Positions 20,551 to 31,481 of a DNA stretch of 64,000 nt are shown in pieces. Location: contig CM038053.1 in NCBI GenBank assembly GCA_021397845.1, positions 81,901,157 to 81,965,156 on the forward strand, given 5' to 3'. Both the position numbers and the translations under genes were made by a program. The DNA is from Areca catechu. Lineage: Eukaryota > Streptophyta > Magnoliopsida > Arecales > Arecaceae. Under the pieces are notes generated by a model, which was given only the letters and a program-made list of their open reading frames with translations, made no database searches and was not told the DNA's origin. Each line of letters begins with the position of its first letter. Position 1 is the first letter of the stretch.

Positions 20551-21320
20551 CCATGGATTCCAATTTTAAGGCCATCATGAACTAGTTTGCCCAACTAAAC
20601 CAATCCAATACCCAAATTAATACTAAGCTTGACCAAACTATTGACCAGATAACCCAATTGACCCAATCCTATAACCAAGCAACCAATAGGCTTGACCACG
20701 TAACCAATAAGTTTGACTAGGTAAGAAACCAATTAGGAAACCAAGAACAAAATCCTGAGACCCACCCCAGACCTAAACCTGAGTCCAGTATTAGGACGGT
20801 TTCCCTTAGCCAACCCACCCCATCATCCTAGTCATTAGTCAACTTTTCCTTAGCCAACCCCCTCTTACCATCTTATTGGGTCACCAGAATGACATTGAAG
20901 AGGAGATATATGAGGCTGACCCAAGCTTAGTAGAGAAGTATGAGGTAGTAGAGAGTTCCCTATAATTGACTTAGAATTAGTTGACCAGGTAGATACCCAG
21001 GTAGAAACCAACCCAGGATTAGTTGACCTAGACCATAACCAAGTAGAAGCTGACCTAGATTTAGCTAACCCTAGCCATACCTAGACAGTAGCCAACATAG
21101 AGTTAGCTGACTATGTAGTGGAAGAGCAATTAGAGGAGACTTTAAAAAAGGAACCAATTGTAGAGTCTAGTCCAGAATTTTGTGAGCAGAATAATTTATT
21201 AAGGACTTGATCTCTTTATATCAGTACTCTCATGATGAAGTCACCTCTTTGACTCCACTTGATCTCTTTCCTAAAATCAATGACCCTTTCTTCCATTATG
21301 CAGACCCTTTAGATACACCT
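20551..21320 (+). pseudogene. Gag-like remnants of element E
   Basis: Starts MDSNFKAIMN (ATG 20552) and then stops. Readable pieces: NQATNRLDHVTNKFD (repeat type seen in B), a Pro-rich piece, the acidic linker IYEADPSLVEKYEV (about 20900-20950), DTQVETNPGLVDLDHNQ repeats (about 20990-21090) and a tail like that of B and K. No zinc knuckle found. Many stops. Confidence 0.55.
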
Positions 21321-21459
21321 TAAACCCATAAGGTAACCTTATTAGTCTAGGACTAATCCCTTACACCCTTCTTGCATCTTATTCTATCCAGCCAATCCCG
21401 AACCTTTTTCTGCTAGACTAACCCTGAATTCACTTCTTACTTTCTACCCTTTTCTGAAA

Positions 21460-21666
21460 CTTTACATGATTTTCTAATCCTTAGATTGCATTTTATAGGG
21501 GTAATCATATTGCATTCATTCATTGCAAAGGTTAGATTTGCATCATATTTCTGGCATACCCTATGGAACCTAGTAGGAGTACATAGTAAATTTTCATGTG
21601 CATGCCTTGCTAGGGTCAACCTAATGAGTTATATTGTGTTATGTTAGACTCAAAGAGTTCAATAAA
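21460..21666 (+). pseudogene. Conserved non-pol segment of element E (degenerate)
   Basis: In one frame the sequence reads LRLHFIGVIILHSF, then VRFASYFWHTLWNLVG (FASYFW from 21537), then VHSKFSCACLARV, matching the segments of C, B and K. AATAAA follows at 21661-21666. The upstream half is decayed. Confidence 0.55.
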
Positions 21667-21819
21667 TTTTCTTTGATAGGAAAGTCTAGTCGAGTCTATT
21701 AGGTGTTAGTCTTGAGTCCAATAAATCCACAACCTTGAATCACATGTCTGCACCTACACTTACCTCTGCACAGTATATGCATATAGAATTTAGTCAAACA
21801 CTGAACATAAATAATGAAC

Positions 21820-22322
21820 TAAATAACAACCTGGCTAATCCTAAAAGAAAGATAAAGAATTTTCTATAGAAAATTTTGTAATTGTAAAAAGATTTCATGC
21901 TCGCAAAGCTAGCCCATTCAAAATAATGAGGAAGTTGGACCAATGCCTGTGTGCCTGAGATATCACCTGATTTAGGTATTAGCTCCACCTTCATCATCTC
22001 AGATTTTATAGAGTCTAGGGAGCTAGTAGTGATACCTAGTGAGCCCCTTGAGCCACTCCCTTCTTTGTGAGTGAACCCACCCCAGAGCGACCACATACAA
22101 TTTGGCCTTTTGGTGAGGAAGAGATTGAGAGAACTCTGGATGATTAAGCTATCGGTACCCATGATAGAAACTATCAGTGGTACTTGGTCCGGTGGCAAGG
22201 TTGGCCAGAATCTAAGGATTTGTGGAATGCTGGTGCGGATCTGTAGCACCTCAACCCAGACCCTCCTTGAATCAAATTGACCCTTACTCGACGAGGTCGA
22301 GTTCCTCCCACCATGAGAGAAT
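21820..22322 (+). pseudogene. Integrase tail and chromodomain of element E
   Basis: Weak integrase C-terminal traces (about 21820-22060) precede a chromodomain at about 22120-22270: EIERTLDD, one stop, AIGTHDRNYQWYLVRWQGW, then PESKDLWNAGADL. It ends at the polypurine tract GAGAGAA before LTR E. The catalytic core is missing. Confidence 0.7.
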
Positions 22323-24068
22323 TGGTGGGGACACTAGGATCAAACACAGATCACTAAACCCATATGGTTTACTGATTATGATTTTATTTAGTACCTTAGT
22401 CATGTGTCACAATTTTGTAAGCAACTAAGATTAAGTCTTGTAATAAGTTGAGGTTAGTTGATTTGTCTCAACCCTCAACTCGAGTCAGTATATTGAGTCT
22501 TGTACTTTAGTTATGAGTCCAGTAGAAGTTCAATTATGTACAAGAGGAAAGGATACCCTATTATGGAGTTCCACCAGGCCTCATCCAGGAGCCAGAAGAC
22601 CCCACTTCAACCAATTGGACTTTGTATGCCAACCCAGGGTCTAAGATTCCTGCATGATGCCCAGAAGCCCTCTAGACATTTTTTGGATATCTAGATTCCC
22701 TCCAGATGCTAGAGAATATTCCTAGAATAGGGCCTCACTTGATTCTAGAGATCCATCTATGCCCCAGCCTAAAGAAGATTCAAGGCCCAGGCCCATAAGA
22801 ACCAAGATGCCATTTTATTCTAGGAATATTCCATCCAGGGAGCCCCAGATATTAGGAGGCCCAAGCCCATGCACCCAAGCCATTCAAGGCCACCCAAGCC
22901 CATGAAGAGCTGGCCCCCTTGCTGCCCTTTGGAGTCCACATGCCATTCAAAGCATAGGCATCCATGAGGTTGACTTGGTCCAAGGGTTGGATAAAGACTA
23001 GGTTAAATCATAAAGGGAGAAGGAGAAGACTAGTCAAAGTTCCTATCCTAGTTGGGATTTGTTTTCCTAATTATTTTAAGACTTATAATTCTAACCTAGC
23101 TAGGAGATGGAGTCCAAGTGGAATGAGGAAATTAAGTTCTTATTCTATTCCACTTGTATATTCCTAGTTCTAGGTTTATTTTGTAGTCTTTCTCTTGCTT
23201 AAATTGTGTAAACCTATTCTAACTAGGAGAAGACTTGTATACCTTAAGGAGAGGTTATTCTTAACCTAAGTGTAACCCTAGTTAGGAGAGGGCATGGGAG
23301 CTCTATAAATATCCCACCCCTCTTTCTCTTGTAATAACTTTTATTCATAATATCAAAACCCTGGTGAATTTTATTTAAGTTTGCTCTTGTGTGGAATTGT
23401 GTTCTTGTGTTTTGTTGGTTACTTTGTGTGCCCTAGCTATCCTTGCTACCCTAGCATCCTTCCATGCCCAAGTTTTCTACCATCTAGGCCTTCACACGTC
23501 CAAAGGAAGAGTGCCCTAGGCTGCCTAAGCAAGGATCTTCATCAAGCTTCTACCTGCCATCCAATCAAACCCTAATTTGGATTTCCTTCAAATCCTAGTT
23601 TTCTTTATTTTTATTATTGCTATTTTGATTGATCTTTGATGCTTGCAGGATCCTCGAGGTGTTTCACCTCCCCAGAGAAGGCTCTCTTTGCCTCCAGGAC
23701 CATCCAAATCAGTCATCAAATTCAAGGGAATCTAGCTTTATCATCCAGGCTCCAATCAGAGTGCTGTGTGATCTCTTCATCGGAAGTTCTTCAAATCTCT
23801 GACTAGTAACATCTTTCCCTTCTCTTGATATTAGATTTATTAAAGATAAACTATCCTAAACTAGGAGTTTCTCAATTCCCAGATCCTGACTCTCATTATC
23901 TTGCATGAGTATGCCTGCGATCATGGTGATTATTTGCATTACTACTCTTTCTACTAGTTCTTACTTAATTTTGAGAATCTAGCCTGCAAATTAAATTATA
24001 AAAAAATATAAAAAAACTAGTTTACTATTTTCCTACATGTTTAGCAATCTTAGAGTCATCTTGCATCA
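22323..24068 (+). repeat. LTR E, 3' copy
   Basis: Starts TGGTGGGGACACTAGG and ends CTTGCATCA, then target duplication AGAA. TATA box 23304-23311. Confidence 0.87.
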
Positions 24069-24316
24069 AGAATGTCCTCATTTAAATTGCCTGAGAGAGA
24101 AAAATGGATCGAGTGTATGTTGGACGATCGAGCTATCACGACCCGAGGATGTGGCTATCAACGTTACCTGGTCTGTTGGCAAGGTTGACCAGAATTTGAT
24201 AATTCATGGATTTCTCAAGGGGACTTGCAATGCCTCAACCCAGACCTCCTTGAGCGATACCAAAGCCAAAGCGATCCTTACTCAACGGAGTCGAGTTCCT
24301 TCCACCCCGGGAGAAT
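24069..24316 (+). pseudogene. Chromodomain of element B
   Basis: Resumption of B after E. Frames read IECMLDDRAITTRGCGYQRY, LVCWQG, then FDNSWISQGDLQCLNPDLLE, a chromodomain with one stop (TGA after WQG). The open frame continues across the polypurine tract GGGAGAA into LTR B. The same reading-through of pol into the 3' LTR is seen in K. Confidence 0.75.
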
Positions 24317-25699
24317 TGATGGGGACATCAGGTCAACCCTAGTTCACTATGGGTCCCTGAGTTTTGAGTCTCTTAGCCATGATTCAAAATTTATCTTTGA
24401 GTCCAATAATCTGAATGTATTAGCCATTTGAGTCATGTAATAATGTGAGTTGATTAGATTCACTAAGTTCAATTAACTCCATTTGAATTATTCGGCCTAC
24501 ATTGAGTCCTGTAAATTAGGTCCCTTTAAGTCCGGTAATTACTTTCATTCAAGTCATATTCAAGAGGAGACCATTGGACCCACACTCAAGTCACTAGCCC
24601 AGCATCTGGACTTCCTTCATATTGCCCAAGTCCTCCAGGAGAAGCGCCCCAGCATACCAACCCACAAGAATTCATGAAGTGGCACCTCGGCCCAAGTCCA
24701 AGTCCCTGGTGTCCTCATTCCATCAGGCCATGATGCCCTCAAGCCTATTCTTACCTTTGGCACCCCTCCAAGCCAGTCCAACAAGGTTGGTGCCCAAGTC
24801 CAAGCCTAGCAGGGAGTGAAAAAGTCAAAGCAGTCCAAGAGAATTTCATCCCAGCCCAAGCCCATAAGGAGCTTTTGACCAAGTCAAAGGAGAGAAGATC
24901 AATTCTAATAAGGAGATCCTATTTTATTTCTATTCAAATTGTATACTCCTAGTTCTACGCCACTTTGTAATCCTTCTCCCTATCAAATCTTGTATTCCTA
25001 TCCTAACTAGAAGAGGGCATGGGAACATCTTTAAATACCCCAACCCTCCACCCTCTTGTAACTAATGATTGAATTATTATGAATGAATTTCTCTTGAGTT
25101 TTTCTCAAAGTTCTATGTGAATTTCTGTGTGATTAAGGGTATATGTGTGATCCCTCAGGATTTCTATGTGATCGTGCACCCTATCTCCAAGCTGCCAGCC
25201 CTCTTCATTCCTTGGCCACCCTCTTCAAACTTCTTCTTTCCCTTCTTCCTTCAGTGATTTAGCCTTCTTTTTTCTTGTTTTCTAACCTGTGTTAGGTGAT
25301 TTGTAGGTCCCTTAGAGTTCACGAATCCAAGGATTCCATCTGACCAGGTTTCGGGCCACCGGATTGAAAGCCGTGAATCCACAAATTCGATAGCTTTGTT
25401 TTCCATGTCACATCCAAGAGCGTAGAGCAAACTCTTCCCAAATTCATCTTCAATATCTACCAGGTACACCCCATAGACTCCTCTGATAGTGGTGTTGCAG
25501 AAGAGCTAGTCCTAACCAGGGCTTCTTAGCCTTGGCAATCCTGTTTCTTCACTTTTAGGGTTTATTTTTGCATGTGTGTGCTTCTGGTTTTCTATAGAAT
25601 TTCTTACTTAATATCTTGGCTTGAAATTCGGGATACAAACTTCTAACTAACACCTCAACACACGAAAAATAATTGGCATGCATGAATAGTCCCGCATCA
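24317..25699 (+). repeat. LTR B, 3' copy
   Basis: Starts TGATGGGGACATCAGG; ends CCCGCATCA, followed by GTGAA. 1383 bp, collinear with 4930-6315. Confidence 0.9.
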
Positions 25700-25884
25700 G
25701 TGAAAAGCTTATAATGATTTTCTTTCCTATAGGGCTGAATGAACAAGAGTTTGATCAATCGTACAAGGTAGCATCATGATCATACAACTAGGGTCGGCTT
25801 ATAACAATACTACTAACCCTCATAGGAAGAACGTCGCACCAAACTTTCTCTTGATAGGATTGGAATGGATTGTAACTTGGCATC
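25700..25884 (-). pseudogene. Protease-RT spacer of element A
   Basis: Short broken frame (KLLFIQPYRKENHYKLF) on the minus strand between A's protease and the B insertion. No further feature. Confidence 0.4.
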
Positions 25885-26196
25885 TTAACTTAATAGGAAT
25901 GGAGGTTGAATCAATCCAAGATACCTTATAAGGGTTGGGATGGGGAAAGTGGTCAATCCTAGGCTCTTGATAGCATTAGTAGAATTGGCATTAACATAGC
26001 TCCCACTATCTTTGATGATCTTGTAAACATTTTCCCTTATTTTGACAAAAGTTTGTAGGATGTTGGTTCTATGCCAATCCTCATGCTCTCTTGTTTGGGT
26101 TAGAATACATCTAACGACTCCCAGTAACTCAGGTGGATCTATAGTTTCCTCATCTCCCTCATACCCATCCACTAAGTTTGTTCCTACTTCATACAC
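25885..26196 (-). pseudogene. Retropepsin fragment of element A
   Basis: The 103-codon frame starts within the acidic linker (MYEVGTNLVDGYEGDEETID), continues LLGVVRCILTQ and reaches IIKDSGSYVNANSTNAIKSL. Ty3/gypsy proteases read I-DSGS-N-x-S at this active site; DSGS is kept but the frame around it has an inserted residue. This linker-then-protease order in A defines where the non-autonomous elements lose pol. Confidence 0.75.
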
Positions 26197-26249
26197 TTCT
26201 TCCTCGAATTCTTCAACAGGTTCAAGAGCTTCTTCCTCTAATTCTCCTA

Positions 26250-27010
26250 TGTGTAAGGCTCTAGTAGGACTCTAACTAGCATAGTGACCAACTTTGTGAC
26301 ACAAAAGGCAATGAATATTAGGATTATTACTTCTTTGAACTTCAGGGCCCTTATCCCTATCATCCTTCTGACCTAATGGGGTAGTAGGAGTGGGTCAAGT
26401 TAGAGGAACTTGACTAGAACTTGGCTTATATCTAGGTGTACTAATCCTGTTGGATTCAGGCTGACGGATCATGGGTCCCCTCTGAAATCTCTCAAAGTTC
26501 CTAGCGATTTGATAGGCTTGTTCTAGGTCATGGACTTCTCTAAAAATAACTCCCTTTGAATTTTCTCACATAGGCTAGCTCAAAATTTAGATAGGGTCAC
26601 GGCCTCCAACTCATCTATGCTACATCTCAAAACATACTCATCAAATTTGGCAATGTATTCAGATACAATTCTATTGCCCTAACTCAATCTTTGCCACTAG
26701 TCTAAAAGTCTCTATTGATAGGACATGGGGAAGTACTTTTTTGTAATTTAATCTTCATGGCTTTCCAGGTAGCTCTGAGCATATCTCCTCTATGACGACA
26801 TATGCGCTCAACATTTTTCCAATATAATCTTGCATTGTGGACTAATATAAGTTTGGCGCATTTAAACTTCCTCTCTTCTGACATCTCATACCATTCAAAG
26901 TACTGATCCATGTCACCTTTCCAATTAGTGTATACCTTAGGATCTATACCTCCATCAAAGGTAGGTGCTTCTAGGTGAATGCTCTGAATGGCTCTTTCAT
27001 CCTGGTCCAT
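26250..27010 (-). pseudogene. Gag of element A
   Basis: Starts at 27010: MDQDERAIQSIHLEAPTFDG, then YTNWKGDMDQYFEWYEMS and ATWKAMKIKLQ, the retrotrans_gag core, intact for 102 codons. After a frameshift: RIVSEYIAKFDEYVLRCSID, then a zinc knuckle HCLLCHKVGHYAS (about 26285-26325) whose last Cys is lost beside a stop. The start is close to that of K (MNQDERTIRSTQP). Confidence 0.8.
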
Positions 27011-28310
27011 AAAATCATGGTATGGTCATCTCTGGTTATGTTCCAAGGTAGGTTCATGGTGTTGGGCTCTTCTAGGATTGAGGGGCATTGGTAGAGGTGA
27101 TTCAGGTTCAGCATGGGTCACATGGGTCACTTCTATGATCCTGATACGCTCCTCCATTCGATCAAACATATTATTTAATTGGGCAAACTATCTAGTTATG
27201 GTCCTTAGGAGTGTATCAAAATTAGGATCCATGGTTAAACTAGGCTGGGGTTGGGATTGCTGGTATTGGGTTCTTGATCTAATGATCATGCAGCATAGAA
27301 TTCCTAGTTTTTAGGGCCCCTAGACCTAGAAGCTCCATGTGGCATGAATTGCCAAAGCACCAATCAAGACTGCAGTCACCCTTTCAATTGGGCAAGTAAG
27401 AGATGAGATTATGGGAGGCTCCCCTTGCTTTCATAAGGTCCTAATTAAAAACAACAGATCCACTTAAGGCATTTACTGTTGGACCTCTAGCCTTAGACAC
27501 CAATCGTCGAGTGTAAATATAGAATCAATCAATACTAAGTCTCAACATAAAACATGAACTTGATTTGTTGGTGTCCCTAGTTTAGGTTCTTACTCAGTTT
27601 TAGATTAAGCTTGGGTCAATGCATATGTGGTTGGTCATTTTTGGACCAAGGAAGGTGATGAAATCGTTCCTTATTTTATGATAGGATTGCCCTTAAGTGT
27701 TTTAAAATGATGCATAGACAAAGATCTACCATAAAGACTATAATAGGTAGGAATGTCAAAATTCAAAATTCAAATTTTGAAATTTCAAAACTAAAATTTC
27801 AAATTTCAAATTTAAAAATTTAGATTTGAAGAATTCAAAATTTTCAAATTTGAAAATTCAAATCTAAAATTTCTTATGGGATCTTTAAATTGAATTGTGC
27901 CAGTAAAAGAAAATAAATATATTCGTTGTGCTAGTAAAAGATCATTCAATGAAGCATTTGCTAATATAACTTCAATTATGCAAGCATGCAATTAGCACAA
28001 CGAACTTTCTAATCTATGAGGTCTCACATCTGGCCGTAGCTCATTACTCCCATGGGTCATAAGTATACTTTCGTATACCTGCTCAGGAGGCATGAAATCT
28101 TAGATTAAAGGTCGAAAACAAAGAAATAAATCTTGAAAATTCATATATGGAAATCTATAGGAGAGATTTTAGATCTGGGTTGAATCTAGCAAATTAATTG
28201 AAAAATTATTGTTAAACTCAGATTTGAAAAGTTATGAGAAGAACTTTTAGATCCAGTCCTTAAAATGCAGAAATTTCAGCAACTAGCATATCTTGTCCTA
28301 ATTTAACCAT
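27011..28310 (-). other. Leader of element A, non-coding
   Basis: Holds the shared chromovirus leader block in reverse (about 27350-27620: CTTAGACACCAATCG, GTTGGTGTCCCTAG) and a simple AT-rich run of AAATTTCAAATTT and AATTTGAAAATTC dyads at 27745-27875. No gene. Confidence 0.6.
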
Positions 28311-28322
28311 GCTCTGATACCA
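28311..28322 (-). other. Primer-binding site of element A
   Basis: Plus strand GCTCTGATACCA, i.e. TGGTATCAGAGC on the minus strand, three bases from the LTR. Confidence 0.85.
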
Positions 28323-28325
28323 AGT

Positions 28326-29581
28326 TGATGTGGGATGTGCAGGGATGTGAACAACAACATAATGAAATGCAAAAATTTAAGGTGATCAATGATTCCAAAA
28401 AAAATGGCTTAACTCTCCATAAGAGAATAAAAGAGCACTGAAGCAAACTACTAGAAGATAAAATCAGTTTTCTGTAGATTAGACCTATTTAAGCAATAAA
28501 TTGATTGGACCTAATGATTGAGAAACCATTTGAATTAGGACAAGTTCTTTCAAAAGTTCATATCCGAGGAAAAATGGCTTGTTTCTAGACAATGATCTCT
28601 CTTCCCTCAATAGTTGGATCACTCAACAATCCTAGATTGGGCATCTGGATAAGAAGGCTAAATCCCTTGAATGTGTTGGCTTCTTGTTAATGGTTCCAAG
28701 GCAAGGGGGACCTCTACTTTTGCTCTGGGCACCCAGAGATCTTGCAAATAGATTAATCAGAGACCAAGGGAGAATAGGGAAAAGAAAAGAAATTGAGATT
28801 AGCAAGGGAAAGAGAAGAGGATGCGGTGGAGTCTTGAAGACTAGAGAACTCGATTGGGCCACACACCCTTCTCGCTCAGAGTGGCACTGCTCGGAGCAAT
28901 GGAAGTAAAAAAAAAAATTTCATTCATTCTTTAACATCCCATTACAAAAGGAGGAGGAGTATTTGTCATTCACCCAAGCCTCTTTGAAATTTGAATTAGA
29001 GAGATTATATACACTAATTAAGGAGGAATAAGTGGGATGCCTCACTTGAATTTGAATTTGAGTTTTCTTTCATGCTTTAGGCGGCAAGGGTGAAAGAACC
29101 TTCCATATTGGCATGGAGATGAAAATGGAATGCCGCATTTGAATTTGAATTCCATGCTTTGGGCGATAAGGATGGGGGCCTTCCATGTTGGCATGGAGAG
29201 TGAGGTGGGGACCATCTTATGTGGAGGATGAGGTGGGGACCATCTTATATGGAGGATGAGGTGGTGCAAGGAATGGGTTTTTTCTGGAGACTTTTCTTGC
29301 ATGGAGAGTGAAGTGGCGTCCTCTATCTAGTGGTCATGCTTCTTGGTCTTGACTTGGGTCTATGTTGGTTGCCCTCTTGAATTAAACTTGACTCAAATAA
29401 AATAAATTACATGATATAAATTGAAGAAAGAACAACTTTACTCAAATATCTAAGTACAGGACATAAACTTAAGGAAAAAACAAAACTGATAGGATCCAAA
29501 AGCTTAATTATCTGCAATCATAATGAGATCAGATTGGTCTGAGTCGAATGTAGCCTCTTTCGAATACTGGTGCCCACACTA
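28326..29581 (-). repeat. LTR A, 5' copy
   Basis: Left border TGATGTGGGATG next to the primer site. Right border GGTGCCCACACTA, read on the minus strand as TAGTGTGGGCACCAGTATTC. This resembles the LTR C start (TGGTGTGGACACCAGAAG) with TG changed to TA. 1256 bp. The partner LTR lies outside the window, so the pair cannot be compared. The flanking ATTAG (29582-29586) may be the target duplication. Confidence 0.7.
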
Positions 29582-31468
29582 ATTAGTTTATCTAAGAGGT
29601 TGGAAGTTGATAATTTAATCCATAGAGAATAAAGATTCTAGTTAAATATTTGTATTTATTTTTAAAATATTTATTTTAGGATTAATTTTTAAAAACAAAG
29701 GTATATACTTCCACTATTCTCTTGAATCTCTCACGCTTCTCAATGGATATGCAATAACCCCTCTGCGATCAGGGTTCTTAATGGATTTGCAATTCCACTG
29801 ATCTACGTTCATCTCACCTAATAATTGTTGGTGACATGAAAATCAATGAATGATAACTCTTGTCCAATATTTCTCAAGTATGTTATAGTGACTCAGTCTC
29901 TAAGTCATGTGGGCTCACCTGACAATTATTGGCTACACTCCATAGTTAAGTTAAATCCATGTTCCACACAAACGTAAAGTCATTATTGGGTCTCTCACCT
30001 AACAATTATTAGGCCCAACCCCATCTTCACCATGCAACATCTCATGTTATAGAGTGGTTATGGCTCTCGATGTAACTGAATCACTATTCTAGCTGAGAAT
30101 AGTCAATACAAGAAAGATGCCTGCATCTTTATAATGATGGAAGACTTATAAACTTAATATGCGTGAGGAGATTTTGGTTTAGATTTTATCTTAACTATTT
30201 AGTACAATCTCATGTTTAATTAATCTAGATGGCATGAGTGAACTCGAATCACTAAGTAACCTTTTCAAGACATAATCAACCAAGTTGGCCAAGTAAGTGA
30301 GATCAGTGGGAGATTTCCCGTTGCTTGCCTTAGACACAATTAGATTGGCCAGGTAAGTGTTAGTCCTAATTAAAAAACCACTGGTCAAGACTTGCCTTAG
30401 ACACCAATTAATTAATTAGTTTTGAATAGGTCAGCTTAAGCAACTCGGGCTCAAGCCACCAAGCCAAATTAGGTCTTGAGTTAATTGATTTAACATTTGG
30501 ATGTTAATCAATTTGATCAACTAGAACAAGTGACTCGATTTGAGCCCTTTGACTTAATCTAATAAAACTATTGATCATGTTGATCAACTACTTAACAATC
30601 GATTGGGTTCCAACATTTTCTAATCGAAAACCCTAATTATGATTCAATCACAAGACCTAATTGTTCTATCTATGTCCATACCCTGATGCTTAACTTAAAA
30701 ATTTGGATTCTAAAAACCCTTTTTAGATCTTAATTAAGTACATAATTGATGCTTATATTTTTAAACAATTTTAGATCTATCATATATCACATATATATCA
30801 AGTTTTAGATCTAAAAACTATCAAACATATATTTATATATGAAATTTAGATCTAAAATATTAAGAAACATATTATATATATAAATGTAGATATAAAATAT
30901 TCAATTAAATAACTATGAAACTAATTTTTGAGAATGTTCAATTATCAAACTAGGACAACCTTTGCAACATAAAATGTAACCATTATGCTAGGACAACCTT
31001 ATATCATTTGATGATGAACTTTTAATTAAAAATTTTAGATTCTTAGATGCTTATCATGCATGAATATTAAAATATAGATCTAATTTATTTGATTAAACAT
31101 ACATGAAAATTCTTTAAAGGATGGTTTTATATCAATCTAGGACAATCTTTGCAGCATAAAGGATAAACCTTATACAAGGACAACCTTATTTCAGATCAAT
31201 GTTAAACCTTTTAATCATGATTTCAGATCTAAGAAAGCCATATATATCTAATATATGATCTACAAATCAGATATAAAATATTTGATTAACTAAATATGAA
31301 AACTATTTTCAAGATCTATCAACATCAAACTAGGATAACCTTTAACATAAAGTATTACCATTATGCTAGGGCAACATTACTTTAGTTTGATATTGATCTT
31401 TTAATCAAAAACTTAGATCTAAAACTTTAGATTTCAGATTTTGATCAATTCATGTATATGAATCTATG
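29582..31468 (-). other. Leader region of element H, non-coding, interrupted by A
   Basis: Lies downstream (minus strand) of a Met primer site at 31469-31480. It includes the shared leader block in reverse (30290-30420: GCCTTAGACACAATTAGATTGG, GCCTTAGACACCAATTAATT) and three copies of a 190-bp tandem unit. No Gag is reached before A's LTR. No gene seen. Confidence 0.5.
30890..31400. repeat. Approximately 190-bp tandem repeat, three diverged copies
   Basis: Each copy carries CTAGGACAACCTTTGCAACATAA, then a TATGCTAGGACAACCTTA-like phrase (30947, 31136, 31329 for the first anchor), followed by CTTTTAATCA and AAATATGAAAAC-like sequence. Spacing between anchors is about 188-191 bases. Confidence 0.7.
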
Positions 31469-31480
31469 GCTCTGATACCA
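31469..31480 (-). other. Primer-binding site of element H
   Basis: Plus strand GCTCTGATACCA; TGGTATCAGAGC on the minus strand. Confidence 0.8.
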
Positions 31481-31481
31481 C

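Larger units (their letters stand above)
15954..24068 (+). mobile_element. Element E: non-autonomous chromovirus nested in B, itself split by solo LTR F
   Basis: LTRs 15954-17676 (1723 bp) and 22323-24068 (1746 bp). The target duplication is AGAA (15950-15953 and 24069-24072), probably AGAAT with one T lost at the left junction. Joining the B sequence on both sides restores a normal integrase-chromodomain junction, which confirms the nesting. Internal parts: primer site, leader, Gag-like region (20551-21320), conserved extra segment, integrase tail, chromodomain. F (18602-20343) sits in the leader. Without F, E is about 6.4 kb. No protease, RT or integrase core. Confidence 0.88.
4930..25699 (+). 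mobile_element. Element B: non-autonomous chromovirus with 5-bp target duplication GTGAA
   Basis: LTRs of 1386 bp (4930-6315) and 1383 bp (24317-25699) are flanked by GTGAA at 4925-4929 and 25700-25704. Inside are a Met primer site (6319-6330), leader, Gag-like region (7580-8729), acidic linker, conserved extra segment (15232-15566), integrase tail (15640-15953) and chromodomain (24069-24316). Two later insertions interrupt it: C (8907-15226) and E (15954-24068). Without them B is about 6.3 kb. No protease, RT, RNase H or integrase core is present in any piece. It inserted between the protease and RT parts of element A, in the opposite orientation. Confidence 0.9.
2970..29581 (-). mobile_element. 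Element A: minus-strand chromovirus, split by element B; 3' end outside window
   Basis: Ty3/gypsy element read right to left: 5' LTR (28326-29581), Met primer site (28311-28322), leader, Gag (about 27010-26250), protease (26196-25885), the B insertion (4930-25699), RT (4929-4086), RNase H (3754-3539) and the H2C2 zinc region plus start of integrase (3431-2970). LTR G interrupts integrase, and the 3' LTR is not in the window. It is the only chromovirus here that keeps recognisable protease-RT-RNase H-integrase order. All parts are broken. Its linker after the Gag zinc knuckle (EVYEVGTNLVDGYEGDEE) matches that of non-autonomous elements B, K and E, which suggests a close relation. Confidence 0.8.
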
